From DASTFP01 sp963744345 (GTDB lineage Bacteria > Verrucomicrobiota > Verrucomicrobiia > Chthoniobacterales > Terrimicrobiaceae), in NCBI GenBank assembly GCA_963744345.1, contig CAVUTD010000007.1, positions 117,913-181,912 on the forward strand: DNA of 64,000 nucleotides, given 5' to 3'. A program made the position numbers and the translations under genes. Under the pieces are notes generated by a model. That model saw only the letters and a list, made by a program, of their open reading frames with translations, ran no database searches and was not told the origin of the DNA. Shown piece by piece: positions 16,930-25,403 of this stretch; position 1 is the stretch's first letter, and the number at the start of each line of letters is the position of its first letter.

Positions 16930-18084
16930 ATGAAGTTCCAGAGGTCTGCGCCTCGCGTGCTCATCTTTTCGGTCGTGGTGGTCGTCATCGGGATGGCCGT
17001 GCTGTCGAACCGGCTGTTCAGCGGGCTGACCTCCGCGGTTGAGGAGGACCAATTCGAGCTGATACGTGCTCTCTGGAGCTTCAACCTCACCGCGGCCGAG
17101 AACCGCGCCTTGGAACGGGCCGAGATGATCGCGGCCATGCCGGCCGTGCGCGAGGCTTTCGCCGCGCGGGACCGGGAGGCGCTGCTGGCGCAGTGCGCCG
17201 AGATGTTCAAGCGCCAAAAGGAGCGCTACGGCGTCGATCAGGCCCAGTTCCACTTTCCTCCGGCGATCTCGTTCCTGCGGCTGCACGCGCCCGAACAGCA
17301 TGGCGACCATCAGGATCAGTTTCGGCCCATGGTCGTCGCGGTCAATCGTGATCGGTTCTCACGCAAGGAGTCGGCCATCGCCGCGACGGGGCCGGCAATC
17401 TTCGGGGTAACGCCCATGACCGACGCCGCCGGCGAGCACATCGGCAGCTTCGAGCTCGGCATGAATTTCGGCCCTCTGCTGCACGCGTTGAAAGCAGCTT
17501 ACAGCCTCGAGATGGCGCTCTTCATCGAAGAGCAGCCGCTGCGGCAGTTAATGTTTGCCGAAGGTCTCAGCCCCGAGTTTCTGACTGAGGAGAATCGTAG
17601 GGGCAAGTACATCAAGGTCCACTCGACGAACTGGGCTCTGATGAAAGAGCTGGTCGGCGAGGGTGATCTCAGCGGCCCTGCGGAGGCCCAGTACACACGC
17701 TCGGTGCTGGATGTGCCATACGGCGTGGTTTTGTTGACGCTGTACAACAACGCGGGCGATCCGATCGGCAAGGTCTCCATGGCGCGGGACTTCAGCAGCT
17801 CGAGGGCGGCAGCGGGCCGCTCGTTAGTCTGGCAGGGTCTCATAGCGCTGTCAGCCATCGTGCTCTTGGCGGGTATGATCCTGATTGTGGTACGGGGCCT
17901 GCTGCTACGGCCTTTGGAAATGTTGAGCCAGCGATTTGTCAAGCTGGCCGAGGAGCGGCGCGATCAGCCCATCGCAGAAACCGAGAATCTTTGCGAGGAG
18001 ATGAAGGCGCTGGCAAAGGCTCACGAGCAGCTCAGAACCAAGCCGCCGCTCTTCGCCGAAACCGACAAAGAGGTCTCTCCATGA
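16930..18084 (+). CDS. membrane-anchored double-Cache sensor protein without output domain
   Basis: A 384-residue protein. TM1 is at about residues 9-27, a periplasmic domain spans 30-300, and TM2 is at about 307-328, followed by a HAMP-like stretch (LLLRPLEMLSQRFVKLAEER) and a short charged coil. The periplasmic part contains FHFPPAISFLRLHAPEQHGD and HIGSFELGMNF, typical of the double-Cache domain that binds small ligands in chemoreceptors and kinases. No kinase, cyclase, methyl-accepting or other output domain follows: the protein ends 55 residues after TM2. It has a strong AGGGAGGG ribosome site and overlaps the start of the ion-channel gene by ATGA. It probably reports a ligand to, or forms a complex with, that channel (inference). 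Confidence 0.85.
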   Translation: MKFQRSAPRVLIFSVVVVVIGMAVLSNRLFSGLTSAVEEDQFELIRALWSFNLTAAENRALERAEMIAAMPAVREAFAARDREALLAQCAEMFKRQKERYGVDQAQFHFPPAISFLRLHAPEQHGDHQDQFRPMVVAVNRDRFSRKESAIAATGPAIFGVTPMTDAAGEHIGSFELGMNFGPLLHALKAAYSLEMALFIEEQPLRQLMFAEGLSPEFLTEENRRGKYIKVHSTNWALMKELVGEGDLSGPAEAQYTRSVLDVPYGVVLLTLYNNAGDPIGKVSMARDFSSSRAAAGRSLVWQGLIALSAIVLLAGMILIVVRGLLLRPLEMLSQRFVKLAEERRDQPIAETENLCEEMKALAKAHEQLRTKPPLFAETDKEVSP

Positions 18085-19187
18085 GAGGCGGCCTCCGTGC
18101 CGCTCTCGCGCTGTCCTTGGCCCTTGCACTGCCTGGGCGCGCCGAGCTGCCGGAAGCGGCGACGACGGCGCCACCGGAATCTCTGAGCTCGCTGCCTACG
18201 GGAAAGGGGTTGCCCGTCGTCGTCCGGATGGGCCTGCGCTATGTGGAGGTGACCTCGATCGACGAGGCGGAAGCGACCTACACGGCAACAGTGGATCTGC
18301 GTCTGCGCTGGCAGGACTTGCGGCTGCAGTACCCTCCGGAGTCCGCGCCTGAGGGCTTCTTGCAGTTCCGGGACGAAGCCGCGACGGCGAAGATGGCCCA
18401 AATCTGGACGCCGGCAATCTCTTTGTGGAATCTCTCCGGTGAGCCCTCGCAGCAAATGCACGGCCTCCGGATCTTTCCGGATGGGCGGGTCGAGATGATA
18501 CTGCGGACGAGGGCCACGTTCGAGACCCCTTTCGACGTGGAACGATTTCCTTTTGACCGGCAAGGCTTGCAGGTCGAAGTGGTCTCGAGCCGTGAGGGCG
18601 TGCAGCGGCTGTCGCTGGAATTCGAGCAGGACGACCTGGACTTCAGCCAGGCGCCGGCTTCCAGTGAGCTTCCGGATTGGGTGTCGGGGGTCGTCAGCCT
18701 CAAGCGAGATCTCGTCAACGGCTGGTATGGCGAGTACTTGGCCCGCGCGACCGTTTCCCTGGCTGTGCAGCGGCGGGCCGCCAGGGCGTCGGCTCCGATT
18801 TTTATCCCGCTGCTGGCTTCGCTGTTGATCCCGCTGGTGGCCATCTGGATGAACCGGATCGAGGACGGCGAGTTTCAGATTGAGGCCTTTGAGCAGGCCA
18901 ATGTGATCGTCGGCGGTCTGTTTGCAGTCGTCGCCCTAAACTTCACGCTGAACGCGGAGTACGGCGCGCTAAGCTCCAGCGACAACACCGTGCGTCGGTT
19001 ACTCGCGTTGAACTACCTGGCGTTGGCGCTGAGCTTGGTCATTAACCTGACGCTTTTCCGCTTCAACCTGCCGATGCGCTGGTTTGGACGCTACGTGCAG
19101 GAGCAAGTCTTCTTGTTCTTGTCCTGGGCGGTGCCGTTGCTGGTTCTGGCGACGGCTGTCGCTACCCTCTTGGTCGCCATGGCCTGA
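18081..19187 (+). CDS. prokaryotic pentameric ligand-gated ion channel (Cys-loop receptor homologue)
   Basis: A 368-residue channel subunit. A signal peptide (RAALALSLALALPGRA) is followed by a beta-sandwich extracellular domain with VDLRLRWQDLRLQ, ISLWNLSG and the Pro-loop FETPFDVERFPFDRQGLQVE, where FPFDRQ is the hallmark of the family; the two Cys are missing, as in bacterial members. Four membrane helices follow: M1 IFIPLLASLLIPLVAIWM, M2 VIVGGLFAVVALNFTLNA, M3 LLALNYLALALSLVINLTLF and M4 LFLSWAVPLLVLATAVATLL. The start is fixed by ATGA overlap with the Cache gene. It should form a homopentameric inner-membrane channel with its ligand site in the periplasm. Ion selectivity cannot be read off. 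Confidence 0.9.
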   Translation: MRGGLRAALALSLALALPGRAELPEAATTAPPESLSSLPTGKGLPVVVRMGLRYVEVTSIDEAEATYTATVDLRLRWQDLRLQYPPESAPEGFLQFRDEAATAKMAQIWTPAISLWNLSGEPSQQMHGLRIFPDGRVEMILRTRATFETPFDVERFPFDRQGLQVEVVSSREGVQRLSLEFEQDDLDFSQAPASSELPDWVSGVVSLKRDLVNGWYGEYLARATVSLAVQRRAARASAPIFIPLLASLLIPLVAIWMNRIEDGEFQIEAFEQANVIVGGLFAVVALNFTLNAEYGALSSSDNTVRRLLALNYLALALSLVINLTLFRFNLPMRWFGRYVQEQVFLFLSWAVPLLVLATAVATLLVAMA

Positions 19188-19419
19188 AGCCGATCATCCG
19201 TTCGCGCTCGGCGCTGCCAACAGCTCGCAAACTTCCTGGGAACCGCTCAAGGTGTCCTGCTTGGCATCAGCTCCTCTGCAGCGCTCCACGATCGGAGGAG
19301 CCGTTCAATTCCAGAAAAAAACCAAGACCAACGTCCCGAACGCGTTCGCTGGTTCGTCGCGTTATTGAACATACGCAAAATTGTCAGTTGAACCCATCAG
19401 GTATGACAGGAGGTGAAAC

Positions 19420-20259
19420 ATGAGCACTAAAGGAATGATGTCCGAAGAAACAAATCTGCTGCGAGAGCATAGCGTCGTATCACGAGAAGAATGGATTGCG
19501 GCACGGAAGGAACTGCTCCAGAAAGAGAAAGCGTCCACCCGATTGCGTGATGAGTTGAGCGCCGCGCGACGCCAACTGCCTTGGGTGAAGATCGAGAAGG
19601 ACTACGTATTCGATGCACCCGGTGGCAAGGAGAGTCTCGCGGACCTTTTCGAGGGACGCAGCCAATTAGTGATCTATCATTTCATGTTCGGACCGGATTG
19701 GAAGGAAGGCTGCCCCAGTTGCTCGTTCACTTGCGACCATCTGGATGACACGCTCGCTCACCTGGCAGCACGCGACGTGACGATGGTGATGATCTCGCGA
19801 GCGACGCTGGACAAAATCGACGCTTTCAAGAAACGCATGGGTTGGCACTTCAAGTGGGTGTCGTCGAACGGCAGCGACTTCAACGCCGACTTTCACGTGT
19901 CGTTTACCAAGGAGCAGATGGCTCAGGGTAAGGTGAACTACAACTACACCATGCAGGAGTTCCCAAGCCAGGAAGCACCGGGGGTGAGCGTCTTCTATAA
20001 AGTTCTCAGCGGCGAAATCTTTCATACTTATTCCACGTACGGGCGAGGCGTCGAGCCACTCGTCGGCACCTATATGATCCTCGACATGGTGCCTAAAGGA
20101 CGCGACGAAGATCACCTGGGATTTGCGATGGAGTGGGTCCGCCATCATGATCGCTACGGCACCGACTCGTTCGAGGACGCGGACAAGCCCTATTGGCCGA
20201 CCACTTCGTCGCCGCAGTTAACGACGTGCTCATGCGAATTGGCGGAGGAGCTTTCGTGA
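19420..20259 (+). CDS. DUF899-family thioredoxin-like protein
   Basis: A 279-residue soluble protein with a very strong ribosome site (GACAGGAGGTGAAAC). DUF899 markers are present: an N-terminal charged helix (REEWIAARKELLQKEK), the segment RQLPWVKIEKDYVFDAPGG, the thioredoxin-like LADLFEGRSQLVIYHFMFGP, the EGCPSCSFTCDHLD motif and FHTYSTYGRGVEP near the end. Family members resemble thiol-dependent peroxidase folds, but their reaction is unproven. It is the first gene of a three-gene overlapping unit that ends in a second DUF899 gene. Confidence 0.92.
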   Translation: MSTKGMMSEETNLLREHSVVSREEWIAARKELLQKEKASTRLRDELSAARRQLPWVKIEKDYVFDAPGGKESLADLFEGRSQLVIYHFMFGPDWKEGCPSCSFTCDHLDDTLAHLAARDVTMVMISRATLDKIDAFKKRMGWHFKWVSSNGSDFNADFHVSFTKEQMAQGKVNYNYTMQEFPSQEAPGVSVFYKVLSGEIFHTYSTYGRGVEPLVGTYMILDMVPKGRDEDHLGFAMEWVRHHDRYGTDSFEDADKPYWPTTSSPQLTTCSCELAEELS

Positions 20260-20642
20260 GCGCTCGTGGTTGCTGCGAGTTCGTCCAGAGCGCCTCACGC
20301 GGCAAGAGGTTAGGGGCGTCAGCGGCTTGCGGGCCCAGTGCGCGCGCGTGGGTTCGACGTTGTCTCGACATCGCCAACTGGATCATCCCCGGCGCGATTC
20401 TCACGCTCATGCCAAAATGCCCGATGTGCCTGGCAGCCTACCTGGCGATCGGCACGGGAGTGGGAATTTCGCTTTCTACGGCAGCGCATTTGCGGGCCTT
20501 GCTTCTGATTCTGTCCGTTGTGTTGCTGCTCTACTTTGTGGTCAGGCGCTGGTGCGCGCCCACCGTAGGCGAAGACGCCTCTTTAACATCAAACTCCCCT
20601 CACCCTTACGCAGCCAACGGAAAAACTTATGAAACCGCCTGA
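20256..20642 (+). CDS. small cysteine-rich membrane protein between two DUF899 genes
   Basis: About 128 residues starting at GTG 20256, which overlaps the DUF899 stop as GTGA and has GGAGGAG as ribosome site. An in-frame ATG at 20193 would lie inside the previous gene. The protein has a soluble Cys-containing N-terminus, then IIPGAILTLMPKCPMCLAAYLAIG (first hydrophobic segment with a CxxC) and a second helix, LRALLLILSVVLLLYFVV. The KCPxCLAAY motif at the membrane edge suggests a redox or metal role, perhaps partnering the flanking thioredoxin-like proteins. Its end overlaps the next gene by 14 bp. Function unknown. Confidence 0.8.
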   Translation: MSARGCCEFVQSASRGKRLGASAACGPSARAWVRRCLDIANWIIPGAILTLMPKCPMCLAAYLAIGTGVGISLSTAAHLRALLLILSVVLLLYFVVRRWCAPTVGEDASLTSNSPHPYAANGKTYETA

Positions 20643-21435
20643 TATAGAACTTCCAAGAGTCGTTACCCCAGCTGAGTGGCTGGTTCAGCGCAGGGAACTT
20701 CTCGCCAAGGAGAAGGAACTCACGCACCAGCGGGACGCGCTAAATGCCGATCGCCGCAGACTGCCAATGGTCAGGATCGAGAAGGATTATACTTTCGAAG
20801 GTCCGGATGGAAAGGCGAGCCTGCTCGATCTGTTCGAGGGCCGCCGCCAGCTTATAATCTATCACTTCATGTGGTTATGGGACGCTGGCGAGCCACTGGA
20901 CAGGGGTTGCCCCAGCTGCTCGGCTTGGGCCGACCACATCGCAAGGGGTCACCTCCAGCATCTGCATGCGCGCGGCACCTCCCTCGCCCTCGTCTCACGG
21001 GCGCCGATGACCAAAATTGCACCTTTCAAGGCGCGCATGGGTTGGACCATCCCGTGGTACTCGTCGTTCGGCAACGAGTTCAACTACGACTTCCAAGTAA
21101 CCTTGGACGAATCTGTGGCACCGTTAAATTACAACTATCGAACCAAGGCCGAGCACGAGCAGGCAGGCACCTCCTATTACTTTGACGGTGAACAGCCGTT
21201 TGATCTGCCTGGGCTAAGCTGCTTCCTGCGCGACCAGGGTACGATTTTCCACACCTATTCCACATATGGTCGCGGCGGGGAGACCGTCGGCGGCGCATAC
21301 TACTTCCTCGATCTGACCGCGCTCGGTCGCCAGGAAGATTGGGAGGAACCGAAGGGGCGGACGACCGGACTAGGAGCAACCGCCGGCAGCGACAGGATCC
21401 CCTACCCGGATGAATACGAAGAGCGCGCAAAATGA
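20629..21435 (+). CDS. DUF899-family thioredoxin-like protein (second copy)
   Basis: A 268-residue paralogue of the protein encoded at 19.4 kb. It shares the order of motifs: EWLVQRRELLAKEKELTHQR, RRLPMVRIEKDYTFEGPDG, LLDLFEGRRQLIIYHFMW, RGCPSCSAWADHI and IFHTYSTYGRGGETVGG. It differs by an extra loop before the CPSC motif (WDAGEPLD) and a different C-terminus. Identity is moderate, so the duplication is old. ATG 20629 overlaps the membrane-protein gene, so all three genes are likely translated from one mRNA. Confidence 0.92.
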   Translation: MKPPDIELPRVVTPAEWLVQRRELLAKEKELTHQRDALNADRRRLPMVRIEKDYTFEGPDGKASLLDLFEGRRQLIIYHFMWLWDAGEPLDRGCPSCSAWADHIARGHLQHLHARGTSLALVSRAPMTKIAPFKARMGWTIPWYSSFGNEFNYDFQVTLDESVAPLNYNYRTKAEHEQAGTSYYFDGEQPFDLPGLSCFLRDQGTIFHTYSTYGRGGETVGGAYYFLDLTALGRQEDWEEPKGRTTGLGATAGSDRIPYPDEYEERAK

Positions 21436-21543
21436 TGCCTCAGCTTTAGGAGAGCGTCCGCCTACCGCGTGATCAGCAGCGATAGACCGGCCGCTAGCCA
21501 ATCACTTATAACGATTAACCATCCACACTTTCAGCGGTGAAGT

Positions 21544-21873
21544 TCATGATTTTGCTCCTTGGGACTTCATCTCACAAACCTCGCCGGCAACCTCGCGGTC
21601 GACGTAACGGCGGAAAGCGGGGAGCTTTAGGAGGAGGCGGAATGGCGCGTAAGCGGGAATGTTCCGCCAGATCAGCTCCATTCCATCGGCCCCGCCGAAG
21701 ATTCGTCCGCTTTCGAGCTCCTCGACCACCACTTCGCCGAGGCGCAGTGGCCCGGTCTTGGGAGTTTCCGTCGAGAGATCTACCCGATCAAACCAATCGA
21801 GGAAGTGCCCGACTTTAGCGAATCGAGCGCACTTCGCGCAGCGGGGATTACGATAGACGCGGATTCTTTTCAT
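21544..21873 (-). CDS. glutaredoxin/DUF393-like thiol-disulfide protein
   Basis: A 109-residue protein beginning MKRIRVYRNPRCAKCARFAK, a thioredoxin-fold strand followed by a CxxC redox motif at residues 12-15. The segment GGADGMELIWRNIPAYAPFR and the helix after it match the DUF393 (thiol-disulfide oxidoreductase DCC-like) C-terminal part. It is transcribed convergently toward the DUF899 unit and divergently from the broken lysR gene. It probably exchanges dithiols in the cytoplasm; the partner is unknown. Confidence 0.8.
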   Translation of the reverse strand: MKRIRVYRNPRCAKCARFAKVGHFLDWFDRVDLSTETPKTGPLRLGEVVVEELESGRIFGGADGMELIWRNIPAYAPFRLLLKLPAFRRYVDREVAGEVCEMKSQGAKS

Positions 21874-21989
21874 ACCCTTTTAAAAGTGTTCGCTGGCTCA
21901 TTGTTTCGACGGCGTAACGTAACCCCGACAAATCGAATTGGCCAATACCATGTTCGTTGAACTATGATTCCTTTCGGGTATCACTCGCA

Positions 21990-22884
21990 ATGGAGCTGCG
22001 TCATTTGCGATACTTTATGGTTGTCGCGGAGGAATTGAATGTCCGTCGCGCGGCGCAACACCTGCATTTGTCGCAGCCGCCGCTCAGCCGACAGATTCGT
22101 GACTTGGAGGCCGAACTGGGAACGAAGTTGTTCGACCGCGGTAATCGTCGGCTCGTGTTGACGCCCGCCGGGAAAAGTTTTTCAAAAGAGGCGCGGGAGA
22201 TCCTTGCTCGCGTCGAACGCGCTGCGCAGCTTGCGCTCGCGGCCAGTCGCGGTGGGGCGGGTCAGCTGAAGATCGCGTTTCTCCCACCGATGGGCGGACT
22301 GTTTCTGCCCTCCGCCATGCGCGACTTTCGCGAACGGTTCCCTGTCGTGGACCTAACCATTCTGGATATGGCGCCCTGGGAACAGATCACAGCGTTGATG
22401 GGTGGTCGAATCGACCTCGGCTTTATGCCCCTGCAGGTCGTCGAACGGAACTCTGAGCTGGAGTTCGAACCGATGCGAGAGGTTCACCTGATGGTCGGCC
22501 TGCCGCCGGGTCATCGTCTCGCAAAGCACTCAGACTTACCTTGCGGAAGCTGGCTGGTGAGCCCTTTGTGTTACTCAATCGGTCTTCGGCCTCGAGCGCG
22601 CACGACTGATTGTCAATCTATGCCGCGGCGCGGGATTCGAACCGCGAGTTGCCAAACTCGCCGACAGTCCCCAGAGCGTCTTGGAACTCGTGGCCGCCAG
22701 GTTAGGCGTGGCGCTCATTCCCGAATTGTTCCAGAGGTTGCCATCGGACGTCATTTTTCGACCGCTTCCTTCAACCACGCCGAAGTATCATCTTTCGCTG
22801 GCCTGGCGTCGCGACAACGACTCGCCGTTGCTCAAGGAATTCCTGGAGATTTTGCGCGCTCGTTCCAAGAGGGCCGATTGCTGA
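21990..22884 (+). pseudogene. LysR-family regulator broken by two frameshifts
   Basis: The N-terminal helix-turn-helix is perfect (MELRHLRYFMVVAEELNVRR, LSQPPLSRQIRDLEAELG) and the effector domain proceeds to LPPGHRLAKHSDL. Near 22,535 the family sequence continues one frame over (LRKLAGEPFVLLNRSSASS), and near 22,600 it shifts again to LIVNLCRGAGFEPRVAKLAD and on to a normal LysR end at 22,884 (SPLLKEFLEILRARS). Both changes fit loss of one base. All segments are well conserved, so either the gene was inactivated recently or the sequence has two indel errors. It sits upstream of the FAD oxidoreductase on the same strand. Confidence 0.85.
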
Positions 22885-22947
22885 GTTGCCTTCGTTTGAC
22901 GCTAGCGGTGTCGGTTGAAAGGAGGGGCGAGACAATGGGGGGGTAAA

Positions 22948-24765
22948 ATGAACAGAAGACGTTTCTTGCAAGCAGCGGCAGCAGCGCTCTCGTTCTTGCC
23001 AAATATTTGTTCGCGTGTGCTCGCCTTCGCGACGGAGGCATCTCATTCCATGTCGCGCGTCCGACCGGGTGACCCAGGCTGGCCGTCCGAAGCGAGCTGG
23101 AACCTGCTCAGCCAGGATGTGGGCGAGCGGCTCATCAAGGTGCAGTCGCCGTTCGCTGCCTGCCTGGAAGCGCCATCGAGTTCCGGCTGCGCGCACCTCT
23201 TTAAGCAATTGAAAAATCCGTACTTCCTCGGGGACGAAGTCGGCCTTACCCAATCCCTCGGCTGGGTTGACGCCTGGACATCGCGGCCCAGCGCCTACGC
23301 GGTTGTCGCCCTCTCGACGGACGATGTGGTCGCCGCCGTCAATTTCGCGCGGCAAAACAATTTGCGACTCGTCGTGAAGGGTGGCGGCCATAGCTATCAA
23401 GGCACATCCAATGCGGAAGACTCGTTGTTGATTTGGACACGAAAGATGAACGCCGTCACCCTGGAGGACGCGTTCGTAGGTGGCGGGTGCGCAGGAGAGC
23501 CTGAAAAGGCTGTCAAGGTCGAAGCTGGTGCAATCTGGGGACAGGTTTACGACGCCGTAACAACGAAAGGGGGCCGCTACGTGCAGGGCGGCGGATGCAT
23601 GACTGTCGGCGTTGCAGGTCTGATCCAGAGTGGTGGCTTCGGAAGCTTTTCGAAAGCCTACGGCACGGCTGCAGCGAGCTTGCTCGAAGCCGAGATCGTC
23701 ACACCCGATGGCGAAGTAAGGATCGCCAACGCCTGCACAAACCCTGATCTGTTTTGGGGGATCAAGGGCGGTGGGGGTGGGAGTCTCGGAGTGGTGACGC
23801 GGCTTACATTGCGGACACATAGTCTGCCGGAGTTCTTTGGCGCGGTATTCGCGACGATCAAAGCGACATCAGACGCTGCCTTCCGCCGGTTAGTCAGCCA
23901 GATGATGAGCTTCTACAGCTCGAACCTGTTCAATCCGCATTGGGGCGAGCAGATCGCGTTTCGGCCGGGCAACGTGCTCGCTATCGGCATGGTATTCCAA
24001 GGGCTGGACCAAAAGGAGGCGGAGACGATTTGGCGCCCCTTCTTCGATTGGCTGGCAGCGTCTCCGAAAGACTTCGCGATAGTGGAGCCGCCCAGGATCC
24101 TGGCCGCGCCGGCGCGACATTTCTGGGACCCCGGATTTCTCAAGAAACTTCCCGGGATCGTGCTCGCCGACGACCGCCCCGGTGCTCTCAAAACCAATCT
24201 ATTCTGGGCGAGCAACCTCGAAGAAGCGGGACAGGTCCTGCACGGCTACCAATCCGCGTGGCTCCCCGCCTCGCTTCTTCAAGCGAGCGAGCGGGAAAAT
24301 CTCGCCGAAGCGCTGTTTGGGGCGACCAAGCATTGGAGTGTGTCGCTGCATTTCAACAAGGGCCTCGCAGGCGCCCCGGCCCAAGCGATAGAAGCAGCGA
24401 GGCACACGGCGATGAATCCCGCAGTCCTTGATGCCTTCGCGTTGATCATCTGCGCGGCAGAGGGGCCGCCGGCGTATCCCGGCATTCCCGGTCACGAACC
24501 CGGTCTCTTGACCGCTCGGAAGCATGCAGAAGCGATCGATCGAGCCATGAATGAAGTGCGTAAGCTGCTCCCGAATGCCGCCTCTTACGTCGCGGAGAGC
24601 GATTTCTTCGACCAGGCATGGCGGCAATCGTTTTGGGGGCCTAACTATCCCAGGCTGCTCGCAGTAAAAGACAAGTACGATCCCGATGGCCTCTTCTTCG
24701 TGCACCACGGAGTGGGCAGCGAACGCTGGAGCGCGGACGGCTTCACGAGGTCGCCAATACTTTAG
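22948..24765 (+). CDS. exported FAD-linked oxidase of the berberine-bridge (BBE) type
   Basis: A 605-residue flavoprotein with an N-terminal export signal starting MNRRRFLQAAAAALSFLP (Tat-like RRRF). The PCMH-type FAD domain shows LRLVVKGGGHSYQG, whose His is the usual covalent flavin anchor, GGRYVQGGGCMTVGVAGL and GIKGGGGGSLGVVTRLTL. The C-terminal BBE segment is NYPRLLAVKDKYDPDGLFF. BBE-type oxidases act on sugars, alcohols or alkaloid-like compounds with O2 as acceptor; the substrate is unknown. About 60 bp separate it from the broken lysR gene, which may once have regulated it. The protein is longer than most bacterial members because of an extended middle region. Confidence 0.92.
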   Translation: MNRRRFLQAAAAALSFLPNICSRVLAFATEASHSMSRVRPGDPGWPSEASWNLLSQDVGERLIKVQSPFAACLEAPSSSGCAHLFKQLKNPYFLGDEVGLTQSLGWVDAWTSRPSAYAVVALSTDDVVAAVNFARQNNLRLVVKGGGHSYQGTSNAEDSLLIWTRKMNAVTLEDAFVGGGCAGEPEKAVKVEAGAIWGQVYDAVTTKGGRYVQGGGCMTVGVAGLIQSGGFGSFSKAYGTAAASLLEAEIVTPDGEVRIANACTNPDLFWGIKGGGGGSLGVVTRLTLRTHSLPEFFGAVFATIKATSDAAFRRLVSQMMSFYSSNLFNPHWGEQIAFRPGNVLAIGMVFQGLDQKEAETIWRPFFDWLAASPKDFAIVEPPRILAAPARHFWDPGFLKKLPGIVLADDRPGALKTNLFWASNLEEAGQVLHGYQSAWLPASLLQASERENLAEALFGATKHWSVSLHFNKGLAGAPAQAIEAARHTAMNPAVLDAFALIICAAEGPPAYPGIPGHEPGLLTARKHAEAIDRAMNEVRKLLPNAASYVAESDFFDQAWRQSFWGPNYPRLLAVKDKYDPDGLFFVHHGVGSERWSADGFTRSPIL

Positions 24766-25071
24766 CTAAGCAGCGACCATCTCACGAAGCCAAGGTTGGC
24801 GGCTCCTAATGCAGTGTAACGGATGAACCTGATGCAGCTGCGTGAGTTCAGCCCTGCAATGCGGAATCCAGTAAAATCAACCCGTCACAATTATGCGTTA
24901 CGCTGCACTAGTTCAAACTTCGTCACCGGATAAAAACAGTCCCCTTTTGCCAAATGCCCATCGCTGTAGGCTCGACCCGCGCCCCATCGGCGCCAGACGG
25001 CTTGTCGATTTCCTGCATTTTCGAACGACTATAGGTGGGAACAAATTAACCAACCAAGCGAATGGCCGACG
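24766..25071. other. 306-bp stretch without a supported gene
   Basis: No open frame here has a ribosome site or family-like sequence, and I see no clear hairpin or repeat. Confidence 0.4.
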
Positions 25072-25366
25072 ATGCGATTTCTGATTTTGGTCAAGGCCAC
25101 CAAAGAGACCGAGGCGGGCGTCCCGCCCGAGGGCAGGGCTCGCGGGGCCGGAGACACTTCTGGCTGAAATGGCGACCTATCACGAGCGATTGGCGGAGGC
25201 CGGCGCGCTTCTCGATGCCTCGAGGCTGCAACCGAGTTCGAAGGGTTGGCGCTATCGAGCGCTTCCGGGACTTGGAAAGCGGAGCGAAGAAGTGATCGCT
25301 GCGTCTCCGTTGATGAGCTTGGATCCTGAGAGAAAATCCAGGATGGCCCTATGCGTGCGAAGGTGA
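25072..25366 (+). pseudogene. YCII/DGPF-family protein, frameshifted and degraded
   Basis: ATG 25072 opens a typical YCII start, MRFLILVKATKETEAGVPPE, which reads into a TGA near 25,158. One frame over, the family continues with TLLAEMATYHERLAEAGALL and DASRLQPSSKGWRYRAL. The later part, including the expected DGPF motif, is not recognisable in any frame. A single-base indel at about 25,145-25,158 plus loss of the 3' end explains this. It is the second damaged YCII gene in the window and lies just upstream of a DoxX gene. Confidence 0.7.
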
Positions 25367-25403
25367 GCGTAGACAATCAACGACAAAGGAAAATAGACAG
25401 GAA

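Noticed and set aside
22621..22650. tRNA T-arm lookalike (GGTTCGAATCCCGCG on the minus strand)
   Set aside because: It lies inside conserved LysR coding sequence (RGAGFEPRV) and no acceptor, D or anticodon arms can be folded around it.
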